From contig JAIXMN010000012.1 of assembly GCA_025716815.1 (NCBI GenBank), positions 930,001 through 994,000 of the forward strand: a stretch of 64,000 nt of DNA. The letters run 5' to 3'. Made by a program: the position numbers and the translations under genes. This DNA comes from Dichotomocladium elegans. Its lineage: Eukaryota; Mucoromycota; Mucoromycetes; Mucorales; Lichtheimiaceae. The notes beneath the pieces were generated by a model that saw only the letters and a list, made by a program, of their open reading frames with translations, was not told the origin of the DNA and did no database searches. Shown piece by piece: positions 1-11,484 of the stretch. Positions within the stretch are counted from its first letter, which is position 1. Each line of letters begins with the position of its first letter.

Positions 1-1808
1 CCTTGTTATCGGCGGAACAAGGCATTAAATGTATAGAGACCGACCCGGATATCAAACGACAATTACCCAGGGTCCGTATTGGGTTAATGCAAATATACGC
101 CAATGTTCTATGGTGTCTTCGTGAAATCGTAAGTGACAATACGATAATTCTATTGTTACTGTTTGCTACTAACACTTCCTGTCCCAGGATATTGATCGCT
201 TTATAAATATCAACAATGAGATTCTTGCAGATATTAAGCTTTGGTACGAGGACTCACGAACGCGACTCGAACAACTCAAACAGGTGTATAAGCGGATGGT
301 CGATGTCCATTATTACTTTGATCATCCAGAAGGATACCAGCGTTGGAAAGAAATCCTGAAAGAAGTGGATGATGCATTGAAGGAGTTTATTGATGATGAG
401 GTACGTTGCGTTGTTTTGTTTGTGGTTCGGAGTAATTTTATATATTTTTCTCATTAGGAAGATCCCACTGACGGCCCCTCATCAATGGATATCGACGAAG
501 CGGTAGGGAAAATGAGCTTAGAAGAGGCAATGCCATCGCGTGCGATGGATGCTCGGCCTATACTGGTAAGAAATAAAGATTGGTGGATATGGGACGGATT
601 GATGTTAAAGAAATGATATAGACCGTGCGCGTCCTAATACCTGTGGACATCGGCGACGAGCGAAAAGAGGTTCACGTTGCGGTAGATACTGACATTCGTA
701 GCATCGCCTGGCTGAAAGCAAAAGTTTCAAAATTACTCTGGGAAAAATATGGCGTTGAAGTAAGTGTCTTTTTTTGGTTGTGTATCTCACCCCACTCATT
801 TGACTTTCTTCGTTTTGCAAGCCCCGGATATCACGTCTGCATATCGGTGATCGTGATCTTTTCACCTATGAGATTGTGACACTTGTCATAAAACCCGATG
901 ATATCGTGGAGGCTGTGGTTGATGGTATGTGTGCATGTCCTTGCACATGTGATGCGTTTTCAACTGAAATAATGCTTTTGAAAGGCTTTACGAAAAAGAC
1001 CCCTCTGGAGGTTTATCGGAATGCCTGCCAGCGATTGAACATTCCCGTTATCGCCAATGTGGAAACCATCCTGGGGCTTGAAGCACCCAGTGCATTGCTA
1101 CTATCATCCATCGGTAATTTATATGCTGAAGATGAAACGCACGGAATTGACGCAATCTCTCGTTCTCTTGCTTAGGCCTATCTTCACGTGACGTCCCGGC
1201 CCTCAAAGTAGTCTTAAAGCAACTGCCGTTTCTACACACGCTGGACCTATCAGCCAATCTACTCTGTACGCAAATAATATGAGGATGGAAAAGGCTGGAG
1301 AGAGAGAGAGAAAACGAGAATAATTTATGGGTTTTTGACCAACAGATGATGCGGATATTGCCGAGATAGTCAGTTTGACGCCAGGCCTTCGTTACCTCGA
1401 TGTCAAATCCAATCGACTCACGTCACAGAGCATAGACCACCTTAGCAAGTTTTGTCCACTTTTAGAATCGATTGATATGAGCTACAATTCACTTGGACCG
1501 GATGCAATGGGACGCTTACCTGCATGCCTAACACAATGGAAACATCTCAAGAGGCTTGAGCTCGAATATTGCAGGTTGGGTGGCTACATTCGAATCACTG
1601 ATGCCATTCGTGCGGCGTACGAAAATGCAGGTAAAGGTATGACATCCATATATGGAACAGAAACCGATGAAATTCTTTTCCCATAGGACCATATGGTGCC
1701 TGCCTCCTCAACCTGAGCGACAATGGATTTGTTAGGCTGACGGTGTCCAAATGGCGACCTCTATTAAGCAGACTTGTCGTGGATTTTGAACGGCAGGTCC
1801 AGTTATAA
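1..1808 (+). CDS. TONSL/Tonsoku-like genome-maintenance protein, C-terminal part (5' end outside window)
   Basis: Nine exons (ending about 128, 400, 565, 759, 924, 1113, 1265, 1630 and at the stop TAA 1806-1808) join in phase. The product has an acidic linker, a ubiquitin-like segment (RVLIPVDIGDERKEVHV to the DRDLFTYEIV stretch, 622-924), then leucine-rich repeats such as LRYLDVKSNRLTS. The order matches the C-terminal half of animal and plant TONSL: ubiquitin-like domain, the pattern 'RNACQRL...ETILGLEA', LRRs, and a final 'PLLSRLVVDFERQ' resembling the end of human TONSL. TONSL acts with MMS22L at stalled replication forks and reads newly made histone H4; its TPR and ankyrin parts would lie before base 1. 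An AATAAA signal follows at about 1846. Another UBL+LRR protein is possible, but the colinear motifs favour TONSL. Confidence 0.78.
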
Positions 1809-1979
1809 AATCCAACATGTATATAACAATATGTCTATTTCGGAAATAAAGTAACCGTTTGTACATAGTGCAATGTAACTCCCATGGGTTAAAAGCAGGA
1901 CCCATGCTGCCTAAGCCTCACAAAACCGTGGCAAGGGAGGCTGGTTTCAATTAAGTCTCTTTATCGTCTTTCGTAATAC

Positions 1980-3294
1980 ATGTTCAGTTGGATGCGTACG
2001 TTGTGTCGACGGATATCCCCTCGGTCACTGGCCGTATTGGCTGTGCTCAACATCATTGTAAGTACGGCTTTCATTGTTGGGACGCTTCAGCTTCCATTAC
2101 TGAGGTATCGTATATAAAATAGGGCTCGAGCATAGGGGTGGCGGTAGCGGATACTGTTTATCAGCCGGCAGGTAAATATCGTTTAGAGCAACCCTACTGG
2201 ACTGGACTAAAAGTGGACTGGTTTCTAGAGGCAAGATACTACTCACGACGCGCTGACTTGTACATGTATGTCGTGTCTGCCCTTCTGGTTTCGGTGTGGT
2301 CGATCTATGGATTGTTTGTTATTGCCAAAGTAAGCCACGACTCGGTCTTTTTTGCAACTGTCTCTCAAACCGATGAATGCGTTAGTCGAACCGCAAAGGC
2401 ATAAAGATATATTTCAATGTGCTCATGTTTCTCGCGGTTATCTCTATGCTTGTTGGTGCGATCCATCTGATCCTTCTTTTCACGCTTTACCGGGTCAACT
2501 TAGTCCGGTCATGCGTCGATGATCATATGCTCGGACAATTTTGGTGGTCTCTCGGTTTTGACAGGGATGATGAAATCGAAAGAGCCATCGTCCAATGCGG
2601 CAAGGCGTGGAGCAGGCTTTCTCTCCAACGGGCTGTGGTGTGGGGTATCTATGGTTTCACGTTGATGACCATGGTTGTTCTCGTGTATCGACACTATCGA
2701 CATCTGGATAACCAGTGGCGACTGCGCATCGGCGACGGTGACAACGATGACAGCTTCGACCACGAGACTCTCACCGATCATCGGCTTGCGCCCGACGAAA
2801 AGATGCCGGTAGCTCAACATGAGGACTGCGAGAAGCCAAAGCAAGATGATTTTGGTACCATTCAGTATCAGCGCCGGCAACGTTTGTATGATGAAATACA
2901 GAATCAACGAACCCATGGGGGTCGTCGGCAGAGCCGTCAGCAAAGCCAGATTCCCATTCATCCCCTCGATCCGCCGCCTCTCGGCAGCGCTGCTCAGCGC
3001 GCTGCCGAAAAGATGGACTATGACTTTTACCGAGAACATCTGAAGCACCACATCCGCCAATCACCATCGCCGATGGACCAGGATCTGTCCACAGACGGTG
3101 CCACCTCCCGGCGTCGTCCCACTTCGTGGACGGTCCGTAACGAATATCACCATCCACCTGCAGCACCACAATGCGCAATGCAAGAGGACGAGGACGACGA
3201 GGAAATATACCGTCCTCCTTCTCCTCCTGGTCCTTTGCGTGGTGAAGAACAAGATACTGGGGACGAGAAAAGGAACATGGCAGAGAAAGATTAG
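1980..3294 (+). CDS. Four-helix membrane protein with long polar C-terminal tail, unknown function
   Basis: Three exons (1980-2057, 2123-2329, 2407-3294) joined by phase-0 introns with gtaag donors. Translation gives four hydrophobic helices: one near the N-terminus (SLAVLAVLNII), one around YMYVVSALLVSVWSIYGLF, one around VLMFLAVISMLVGAIHLILL and one around AVVWGIYGFTLMTMVVLVY. A highly charged tail of about 190 residues follows, rich in Q, R, D and P and ending in an acidic cluster. The start ATG at 1980 opens a short basic N-terminus before the first helix. I do not recognise the family; the shape suggests an integral membrane protein with a disordered cytosolic tail. A second open frame on the opposite strand of the tail is a shadow of this biased sequence. 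Confidence 0.68.
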
Positions 3295-4056
3295 TACAGA
3301 TGATATATAAACATTTGAATTTATGATTCATGGCCATATATTGTGCTGAGCAAATGGTGGACAAAGCAGCGCCCTCCCCGTTTGGGCCATTCGCTGTTAT
3401 GTTTTCCCGAACCAAGGAATCACGCTATATTTTCATGCCTCGTCCTAAGCTCACAAACCACGTAGCACAAGATATGCCGGTATTCCTTGTGTCTTTCCAC
3501 CCACGGGAAACGACGTTGTATTGGAACCTGCTGACCGAAAATAAATATGCCATGACTCTTTTTGATGGTGTAGATTAGCCGACTGGATGCCTATTCTGCC
3601 TTTGTTTTCTCCACGACCAAGGGTGTTGGATGGTGTCCTGTTAGCGATGTCTGATCATTGGAAATCGAGAGGTGCACAGACCTACGCTACGAAGATGGGG
3701 GGGAGGGGAATTTGAAGAGGTGGAGTCCGACAGGATGAGTACATGATTTAAAAATTACCTGGTGGACCACGTGAAATCGGACTATCGTGTGACTGATCCA
3801 GTGGCGAATGGCGCTAGAGAATAGGGGACAATAAGAAAATCCAGGCACCACCCAAATAAAGGTTGGGTGGGGTTGGCCGTTGCAATCGATAAGCCAGCAT
3901 TGCCAACCAATGACATGGCACTGTAAGCATCCATAATTGTCTTTTCCCTCTTCCCTGTTGTTGGAAGCTCTCCATTAGGGAAATACGAGCAATATAAATG
4001 ACGTACGTTGGGATATTTTTTCTCTCTCTTCCTTCTCTTCAAGTTCCTTAGCGCAA
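3295..4056. other. Intergenic region with one short open frame
   Basis: The stretch lies between the membrane-protein gene and the Ecl1-like gene. A plus-strand frame at 3330-3578 (82 codons) has no recognisable motif and may be chance or an uncalled 3' exon. No RNA gene or mobile element was recognised. Confidence 0.4.
3993..3999 (+). promoter_or_regulatory. TATA-like element of the Ecl1-like gene
   Basis: TATAAAT lies about 60 bases before the ATG at 4057 and is followed by a pyrimidine-rich leader, the usual arrangement of a fungal core promoter. Confidence 0.45.
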
Positions 4057-4485
4057 ATGAGCGATCTTAATTGGTGCACCTACTGCGACAATGCGATCAA
4101 TCCATATTCAGTAAGCCAACATGGCATATACGCAAATGCATCATTTAATTCTCTTGTTTACCAGGACTCGCTCTATTGCGGCGAACGATGTCTCCAGGCC
4201 GATGCACTACGAAATCACCCGCTGCTCGGCTACAACTGGCACGAGTTTGAGGATTTCCCTAGACCAGCGTTTCCAAGCAGCAGCATTAGCAGCAGCAAAA
4301 GTAGCAACAAGTTAACACGGTCTCCCGCCTTTTCGCCTAGCCTAATGGCATCCTCTTCTACGTCCACATCCTCTTCGACTACTCAAATCCCTTCGCATTT
4401 TGACTTCTTACCTTTATCGGCCAGCAACTACGACGCTCCAAGCAAACAACCATCAGCGGCTGAATTTTTAAAACACGCAGCTTAA
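4057..4485 (+). CDS. Ecl1-like small zinc-binding protein (life-span regulator family)
   Basis: A short protein opening with a paired-cysteine module: WCTYC near residue 6, then SLYCGERC after splicing, followed by LQADALRNHPLLGYNW and a long Ser/Thr-rich tail. The spacing resembles fission-yeast Ecl1 family proteins, which bind zinc and extend chronological life span when overproduced. A 54-base intron (4111-4164, gtaag...ccag) lies between the cysteine pairs. Its length is a multiple of three and it contains no stop, so both spliced (124 residue) and retained (142 residue) forms stay open. Splicing brings the pairs to the family spacing, so I favour it. Retention would insert 18 residues into the metal site. 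Confidence 0.68.
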   Translation: MSDLNWCTYCDNAINPYSVSQHGIYANASFNSLVYQDSLYCGERCLQADALRNHPLLGYNWHEFEDFPRPAFPSSSISSSKSSNKLTRSPAFSPSLMASSSTSTSSSTTQIPSHFDFLPLSASNYDAPSKQPSAAEFLKHAA

Positions 4486-6895
4486 AAATTCCCCTCTCAC
4501 GCATTCTTTGTTATTGTCCATTATTGTATTTTATTTGTAAATAGCTTCCCATCTCTGCTCTTCATCCTTTATTGTTTTTTATTTAAAAAAATATATTAAG
4601 AAAAATGCTCAAACTACAGAATACAGTGGGGGAAAAAAGCACCGGATAATTGTTGGGATCGGCTTTGCTTATCTTTGCATGATCCGTAGGACGTTTTCCC
4701 ACATTGCTGTGGCAGAACCTCTTGGGTTATTAGGAGATGGCTTAGCGGATGACGACATCTGCCCAGTAGATTTCGTGCATCGAGCACTCTGATGATGGCA
4801 GGAAGGCTCAATCTTTAAATAAAAGAGGTAACCCGCTTGACTTCGCCAACTCCCCTTCCCTTCTTGATGAACAAGGGTCACACAGTCTGATTTGCTCATG
4901 GCGATGATCATTAGAAGAACCCATACCAAGCGGGCGGGTGATGCAGTTACGTACTGTAAGCTGCCCAAATAGGTCACTATTGGATTCAAAGCGTCAGTGA
5001 GTATTCCCTGCTAGACCCATGGAACTGTAATGCGGTAAAGAGCATAGAACTCTCAATGGTCCTAGTAAATCAAGTGCGAGTTCACCAGCGTGGGCTTGTA
5101 CGGCTTTTTAAAAGTTTGGGTATCGGTCTTGGCGACATCTGTACAAATTATAACATCCTATCTTTTGATGTTCTGCATCTGTGTATGGCATCTTCTCGAG
5201 TAAACGACGAACAAGGCGATGATGCCAGCAAAAGGCGGTTCAAAGTGCTTCCTTCCGAAACGAATAGATAATTCCGGGGTTCACATTCAGTGGATGACCC
5301 ACATATGTTCTCTGGTGTCAAGATCAGTAAGCGGGTACACCCACAAAAGGCTCCAGCCGATTGTGATCACGATACTGCGCATACACGTTGCGGTCTTCGT
5401 CCTCCTCAGCTCCTAGTACCTACCATATTCAATTTCTATACGGGGACTCAGTCATGTCTGTTAATTGCCCTGATACCTCAGTTCTTCACGGTAAATAAGC
5501 AGAACGGCAGCCTTTCTGCTTGCGTGCTGTGGTCGAAAACGGGAATGATTGACAGATGTTTTCTTCTATTTGAGTTTGTATGTGGACAAAATGTGTTAGA
5601 CCATGGGATGGCTTCGGGAGGTTCATGGGCGGGTATGGATGCTGCCATGCACTAAGCTTCTTCGCAGGTCCTTATTTCGGTGCGACTAGATGCTTTAAAT
5701 ATGACATATGCTTCACGCTTTTTTACCGACATATTTGCCTGTATTGACCATGGTATTTGGACGTCGACGGCCCATGTTTACCTCCGAGATCTTGTCTTTG
5801 TACCATTGATTGTTCCGGGATGGACGGCATTTCTTGTCGGCACGATCGTCTCGATGGTCACTGACGTGAAGCACCGAGAGGGTGACACACAATTCCCATT
5901 TGGGTGATGATCACCCTCTCCTCTCTCCTTACAAAATGAAAGTTTCCCCAACATGACGCTTGAGCCATACAGAAACCGCCTCGGTTTCATCCATGTTCCG
6001 GTTCCCAAGGTTTGGCCTGCGGCAGTTCCAACTTCCGCAGTTAATGTGCCGAGCAGTCTTACATAAAGCTTTTCTTGTCCGGGTCGGATATCACCAAAAT
6101 AAAGAGCAAAGAGAGTTTTGAAATCTCGGGGTCGCACTAACCCTCTCCAGTTATGCAACAGATATTGAGTTTATCTACGAGTCCACTCGTCGAATCCATT
6201 CCTTCCTTCCTAGACTTGAGCGAGTCGCCGTCGCTGCGCTCTTCCGCTCACTGTCATCTGAGGTCATGTATTTTCCTTGTCTGCGTCGTGTTCTGTCTCC
6301 TCTCGGAAGCCGTCATAGAAAATTCCCCTTTTGAGCAACAGGGTTAGGTTCTTCCCACCCAGCTTGAGTGGACTGAAAAAAAAAGTCACCAGACCTTTCT
6401 CAAAAGCGAGCTCTTCCTTCTTTGTCACTTTAAACACACACACACACACACACAAACTGTCCTGTTTATTTTAGTAACATCACTGTTTTCGTCCTGTCGC
6501 AGCAAAGGGAATGAAGAGGTAGCTGGTTTGATTGTTATCATGATTGCTCATGGGACTTTGAGTTGTGTTGCTGCGGCAAGGAGAGACAAAGAGGGGAGAG
6601 AGGGAGAGAGAGAGGGCGATGGTCAGATGGTCTGTATGTCGTACTGTTGATTTGCCTCGGTTCTGTACCTAATGGCCCCTTTCCCTCCATCTTTCTCTTT
6701 CCTGACTGGCTCATCAACCTGTGATGGGAACCCTCTCAAAAAAAGTGACACAGTTCGCATGCCATATTTGACCTGGTGGTATGTTGTCGACCGGCTGCGG
6801 AAAGGCACTCATAAATACATGAGAAATAAATACGCGTTTCTTTTTTCTTTTCTTCTTCTTTACCTCTTTCCTCTCATTCCTCCTAAGACAGCAAG
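4486..6895. other. 2.4 kb region with unresolved fragmentary coding signal
   Basis: No confident gene could be assembled. On the minus strand, frames at 4669-4989 and 5778-6158 look coding. The latter, joined to a short exon starting with ATG at about 6205, would read MDSTSGLVDKLNICCITGE then EKLYVRLLGTLTAEVG, but it reaches a stop after the next junction. On the plus strand, a hydrophobic frame at 5680-5907 and a frame after the strong acceptor ctaaccctctccag (about 6152) also look coding. The region may hold one real gene on either strand or decayed copies. CA and GA repeats occur at about 6437 and 6600. Confidence 0.35.
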
Positions 6896-9800
6896 ATGGG
6901 TACGTATACTGTGTATAAGGTGTCGCTGCATAATGTGGAGAATAAACCTAATCTCGTTCTATCGGGCCAATCTTTTTCCTCCTCCGTTGTGTACCCTTAG
7001 TGGTAAGTACTTCCACGCCCCGCCACTGTTCAGACAGCGCAATCGTGCTCTGGAGACTTGGGGAATGTGTGTGTTCTGAGCTGGCTCGCTTACTAGCTAT
7101 CTATGCACGACTTTTTTTTTTGCCATATAGAACTTTACAATCGAAGAAATACGATCGTTGATGGTAAGTCGACACGCGTCCCCGGAGTGTATGTATGAAA
7201 AAAAGCGTTATTCTAACTCATATGCTGCTCCCCACCTCTTCTCCCATCCACTTGTGTTATAGGACCGCACAACAAATGTGCGCAATATGTCAGTCATTGC
7301 CCATGTTGACCACGGCAAGTCAACCTTGACAGACTCGCTTGTGTCCAAGGCTGGCATTATCTCTGCTGGGCGTGCAGGTGACATGCGCTTCACTGATACT
7401 CGCCAAGACGAGCAGGACCGCGGTATCACCATCAAATCTACTGCAATTTCCATGTACTTTGAGCTTGCGAACCCCGATGACATCAAGGAAATCAGAAACC
7501 AAAAGACCGAAGGTTAGGGAAAAAGCAAGCAACCAAGCAGGCAGACCCTGGGACGGTTGAAGGAAGGGGACATTGAATACCTCCTTCCACCTTCGTTGTC
7601 TATCTATATGCTCATTCCATTTTTCCCATTATTGATTATTAAGGCCACGAGTTCCTGATCAACTTGATTGATTCACCCGGCCACGTTGACTTCTCATCTG
7701 AAGTCACTGCTGCCTTGCGCGTTACGGATGGTGCCCTCGTGGTGGTCGACTGCATTGAGGGTGTCTGCGTTCAAACCGAAACAGTGCTTCGTCAAGCCCT
7801 AACCGAGCGTATTAAGCCAGTGGTGGTCATCAACAAGATTGACCGTGCTCTCCTGGAGCTTCAGCTCGACAAGGAGGAGCTCTACAACGTAAGCTTAACA
7901 ACTTGCTCTTTCATTATTTTCCGACTCTGTCGTTATTTTCTCACGCACTTACGCATGCACACATCCACACTTAGTGCTTTGCCCGCACCATCGAGTCAGT
8001 CAATGTGATCATTGCAACATACCTAGACGAGGCCCTTGGTGATGTCCAGGTAGCTCCTGAGAAGGGCACTGTAGCTTTTGGCTCGGGCCTGCATGGATGG
8101 GGCTTCACGCTTCGCCAGTTTGCCATCCGCTACTCCAAGAAGTTTGGCGTGGATAAAGAAAAGATGATGCACAAGCTGTGGGGAGAGAACTACTTCAATC
8201 CCAAGACCAAGAAGTGGACTACCAAATCCAGCGACGCATCGGGTAAGCCGCTCGAACGTGCATTCAACATGTTTGTGCTGGATCCGATCTACCGCCTCGT
8301 GGACGCGATCATGAACTTTAAGAAGGATGAGATACCAAAACTCCTTGAGAAGCTCGATATCCGCCTTAAGGCTGAAGAGAAGGACCTCGAGGGCAAACCG
8401 CTCATGAAGGTGGTCATGCGCAAGTTCCTGCCCTGCGGAGATGCTCTCCTTGAGATGATCTGTCTGCACCTCCCATCACCTGTAACCGCCCAGCGTTATC
8501 GTGTCCAGAACCTCTACGAGGGTCCGCTAGACGATGAGTGCGCGACCGGCATTCGTAACTGCGATCCCAACGCACCGCTCATGCTGTACGTCTCCAAGAT
8601 GGTGCCTACTTCAGACAAGGGCCGTTTCTACGCTTTCGGGCGTGTCTTTTCCGGCACCGTCCGCGCGGGTCTCAAGGTGCGCATCATGGGTCCCAACTAT
8701 GAACCGGGTTCCAAAACCGACCTATCCATCAAGTCCATCCAGCGCACGGTGCTGATGATGGGTCGTACCACCGAGGCCATCGAAGACTGCCCGGCTGGCA
8801 ACATTATCGGTCTGGTGGGAGTTGACCAGTTCCTGGTCAAGTCAGGGACTATCAGCACGTCCGAGGTGGCGCACAACATGAAGGTCATGAGGTTCTCCGT
8901 ATCGCCTGTGGTGCAGGTCGCCGTCGATGTCAAGAACGCTAATGACCTGCCCAAGCTGGTCGAGGGCCTCAAACGTCTTGCCAAGTCAGACCCTTGTGTC
9001 CTCACATTCACTTCAGATTCCGGTGAGCACATCGTCGCCGGTGCTGGCGAGCTGCACCTTGAAATTATTCTCAAGGACCTCGAGGAGGACCACGCCCAGG
9101 TTCCCATCAAGACGGGTGATCCTGTCGTCCCTTACCGCGAAACAGTCTCTGCCCTCTCCTCAATCGAATGTCTTAGCAAGTCGCCCAACAAGCATAATCG
9201 CATTTTCATGCGCGCCGAACCTATCGATGACGCTCTCTCCAACGACATCGACGCGGGTGCGATCGGTGCGAAGGATGATCCGAAAACCCGTGCCCGCGAA
9301 CTTGCTGACAAGTACGGATGGGATGTCACTGACGCGCGCAAGATTTGGTGCTTTGGTCCAGAAGGAACCGGTCCCAATGTAGTAAGTATATGGATGGAGC
9401 ATTTAATTTTTTTTTCCCACACAGTAAAAACTTCACATCTGCATTTGTATTTACATTCTCTTAAATCCATAGTTAGTAGACACGACTAAGGCTGTCCAGT
9501 ACCTCAACGAAGTTAAGGACTCCTTTGTAGCTGCCTTCCAATGGGCGAGTAAAGAAGGCCCGTTGGCCGATGAGAACTTGCGTGGTTGCCGTTTCAACAT
9601 CCTCGATGTCACTCTCCATGCTGACGCTATCCATCGTGGCGGTGGTCAGATCATTCCAACAGCACGCCGTGTGATTTACGCGTCGGTGCTCACCGCTAAG
9701 CCATCGATCCAGGAACCCATGTACCTCGTCGAGATTCAGTGCCCCGAGACTGCCATTGGCGGTATCTACAATGTGCTTAACCGTCGTCGCGGTGTTGTCT

Positions 9801-10147
9801 TTTCTGAGGAGCAGCGGCCGGGTACGCCCATGATGACCATCAAGGCCCATATGCCTGTCAATGAATCATTCGGATTCACTGCCGACTTGCGCTCCGCAAC
9901 GGCTGGCCAGGCCTTCCCACAGGCTGTCATGGATCATTGGGCAGGCATGACCGGCGATCCGCTTGTGCCGGGTAACAAGGGTAAGTGAAGGCAGAAGGGC
10001 AGAAGGACTATCGTGAACGGGAATTGTGCTGATATGATTGGGGTGGGGGGATGTTTACTAGTTTACGACATTATCCGTGCCGTACGCAAGCGAAAGGGAC
10101 TTGCAGAAGATATCCCCGGTCTCGAAAAATACTACGATAAAATCTAA
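6896..10147 (+). CDS. EF2: Translation elongation factor 2 (eEF2)
   Basis: Full-length cytosolic GTPase of 844 residues that moves the ribosome along mRNA. Exons: 6896-6899, 7001-7002, 7131-7163, 7263-7512, 7644-7888, 7975-9381, 9473-9980, 10062-10147. The G-domain motifs are all present: AHVDHGKST (P loop), [12 protein letters not shown] (switch I), DSPGHVDF (G3), NKIDRA (G4). The domain IV loop [12 protein letters not shown] carries the histidine that becomes diphthamide, the site modified by diphtheria-type toxins. The protein starts [14 protein letters not shown] as in other fungi, which is possible only if the two-base exon TG at 7001-7002 is used between ATG-G and AAC. It ends YYDKI where most homologues end DKL. 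Family length and order are normal. Confidence 0.98.
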
Positions 10148-10252
10148 AGATATTTCTTGGTCGCCTTTCCCTTTCCACAAAGATGCACACCTATACACAT
10201 ACACATAAAATTTCAACACTTAGTTGGCAACAAAGAAACCATATGTTGTTTT

Positions 10253-10802
10253 TTATTGAGCGGCAAAGTACGTCTCTAGGCTTGCTTGGTGATTGGGCTT
10301 ATCCACAAAGACGATGAGCTGGTAAGGATAGATGGACAAGCTCTTATAGCGCCGGTGGTCCTGTTTGTTGAATGTGTAAGTTTGAAGGAGAAACCTTGAG
10401 ATTAGATTGCAAGCCTTACACGTTGAAGCATGGCGTAGTGGACATCCTGCCAGAGAAATCTGTACACGATGCGATACCGTGCTATTCGTAGTTGATAGTG
10501 AATGAAGCATATATCTACCCATATGTTCACATATACAAACCTTGATTGAGACTCTTTGGGCATTCTACTTCTTTTTTCCTTTTGCTCGCTGACTTGCCGA
10601 GGTTCGCATTCACCAGCAATCCGACAATGATTGGATGCAACGCCTTCACAACAGCCGGGTGCAAGTCCTCTTGCTTGTACCACTCCAGGTCTTGGACTTG
10701 AAGGACAACGCGCAACAGCTGTCCATTTGCATCTTTAGTACACATGTGGAATCCCAAATTCAGATTTGGAGTCATTATCGACTCGAGCAAGAAAAAGGGC
10801 AT
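10253..10802 (-). CDS. Small conserved-looking protein of unknown function (143 residues)
   Basis: Three minus-strand exons (10802-10541, 10481-10420, 10360-10253) join in phase through introns with gtttg and gtaag donors and atag and acag acceptors. The product starts MPFFLLESIMTPNLNLGFHM, has a basic stretch (ASKRKKEV) near residue 78 and ends in YPYQLIVFVDKP...LETYFAAQ. There are no membrane helices and no signal peptide. The clean reading frame across three exons argues for a real gene. The 3' end lies 105 bases from the EF2 stop, so the two genes converge. I do not recognise the family and assign no function. Confidence 0.55.
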
Positions 10803-11484
10803 AATGGAGCATGTACCGTCGAAGGAGTTACCAGCAAATGGATGACATTACGTTTCTGGAGACGCATTATGCAAAAAAAAAAAGCGACGTGCGGGCTCCT
10901 ACCTACCCTGCAAAATCCGCCCCAACAGGTTTGCGGGTTCCGCTATCCACGAGCCGCGATGGTGGACGATGCATTTCGCCTGCTACACGCACCACATAGA
11001 CGTGGCATTTTTGTTGACTCCATGGCATAATACCAGGGAACATTGCTTAGTGCTCCTGCTATCCCATCGCTCTTACGCGGAAAACGATCCCGAGCTGTGT
11101 TGGCTTTGTGTTATGGCTGTCCATGACAAGGAATGGGCGTACATAGATTTACTCGCTATATTCGGTCCTCTTTTTGGGCAAATGCCATCATCATCGAATA
11201 CGTGCAGCAGAGATAAGATAGTTAAGCGATGGAGAACCGCATAAGACCACAACGAGGTTGACGATATTTACAAGCAAAAAAAAAATGCTAAATAGATGTA
11301 GCAGAAGGATACTTAGCTACCTACTACCTGCATTGTCAGGCTTCCCTTTGCTGATATCTCCCAAAACCTCTCTCCCCAATCCCCCCCTTTCCTTCCTTCC
11401 TCCGCTACTATAATACTTCTGGTTGGTACGACAACATGGTGTAAAAGTCAACTCACCATCGCTTCGCTTTTTTCACTTTCTTTT
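10803..11484. other. Intergenic, no gene recognised
   Basis: Lies between the small unknown gene (its 5' side) and the end of the NOP6-like gene. Short plus-strand frames at 10811-11244 show no family motif. A pyrimidine-rich tract occurs at 11370-11402. No RNA gene or repeat was identified. Confidence 0.4.

Noticed and set aside
2509..3415. Long minus-strand frames opposite the membrane-protein tail
   Set aside because: They mirror the biased codon use of the plus-strand coding tail and show no family motif or splice support.
8023..9110. Long minus-strand frames inside EF2
   Set aside because: They are shadows of the highly expressed, codon-biased EF2 exon.
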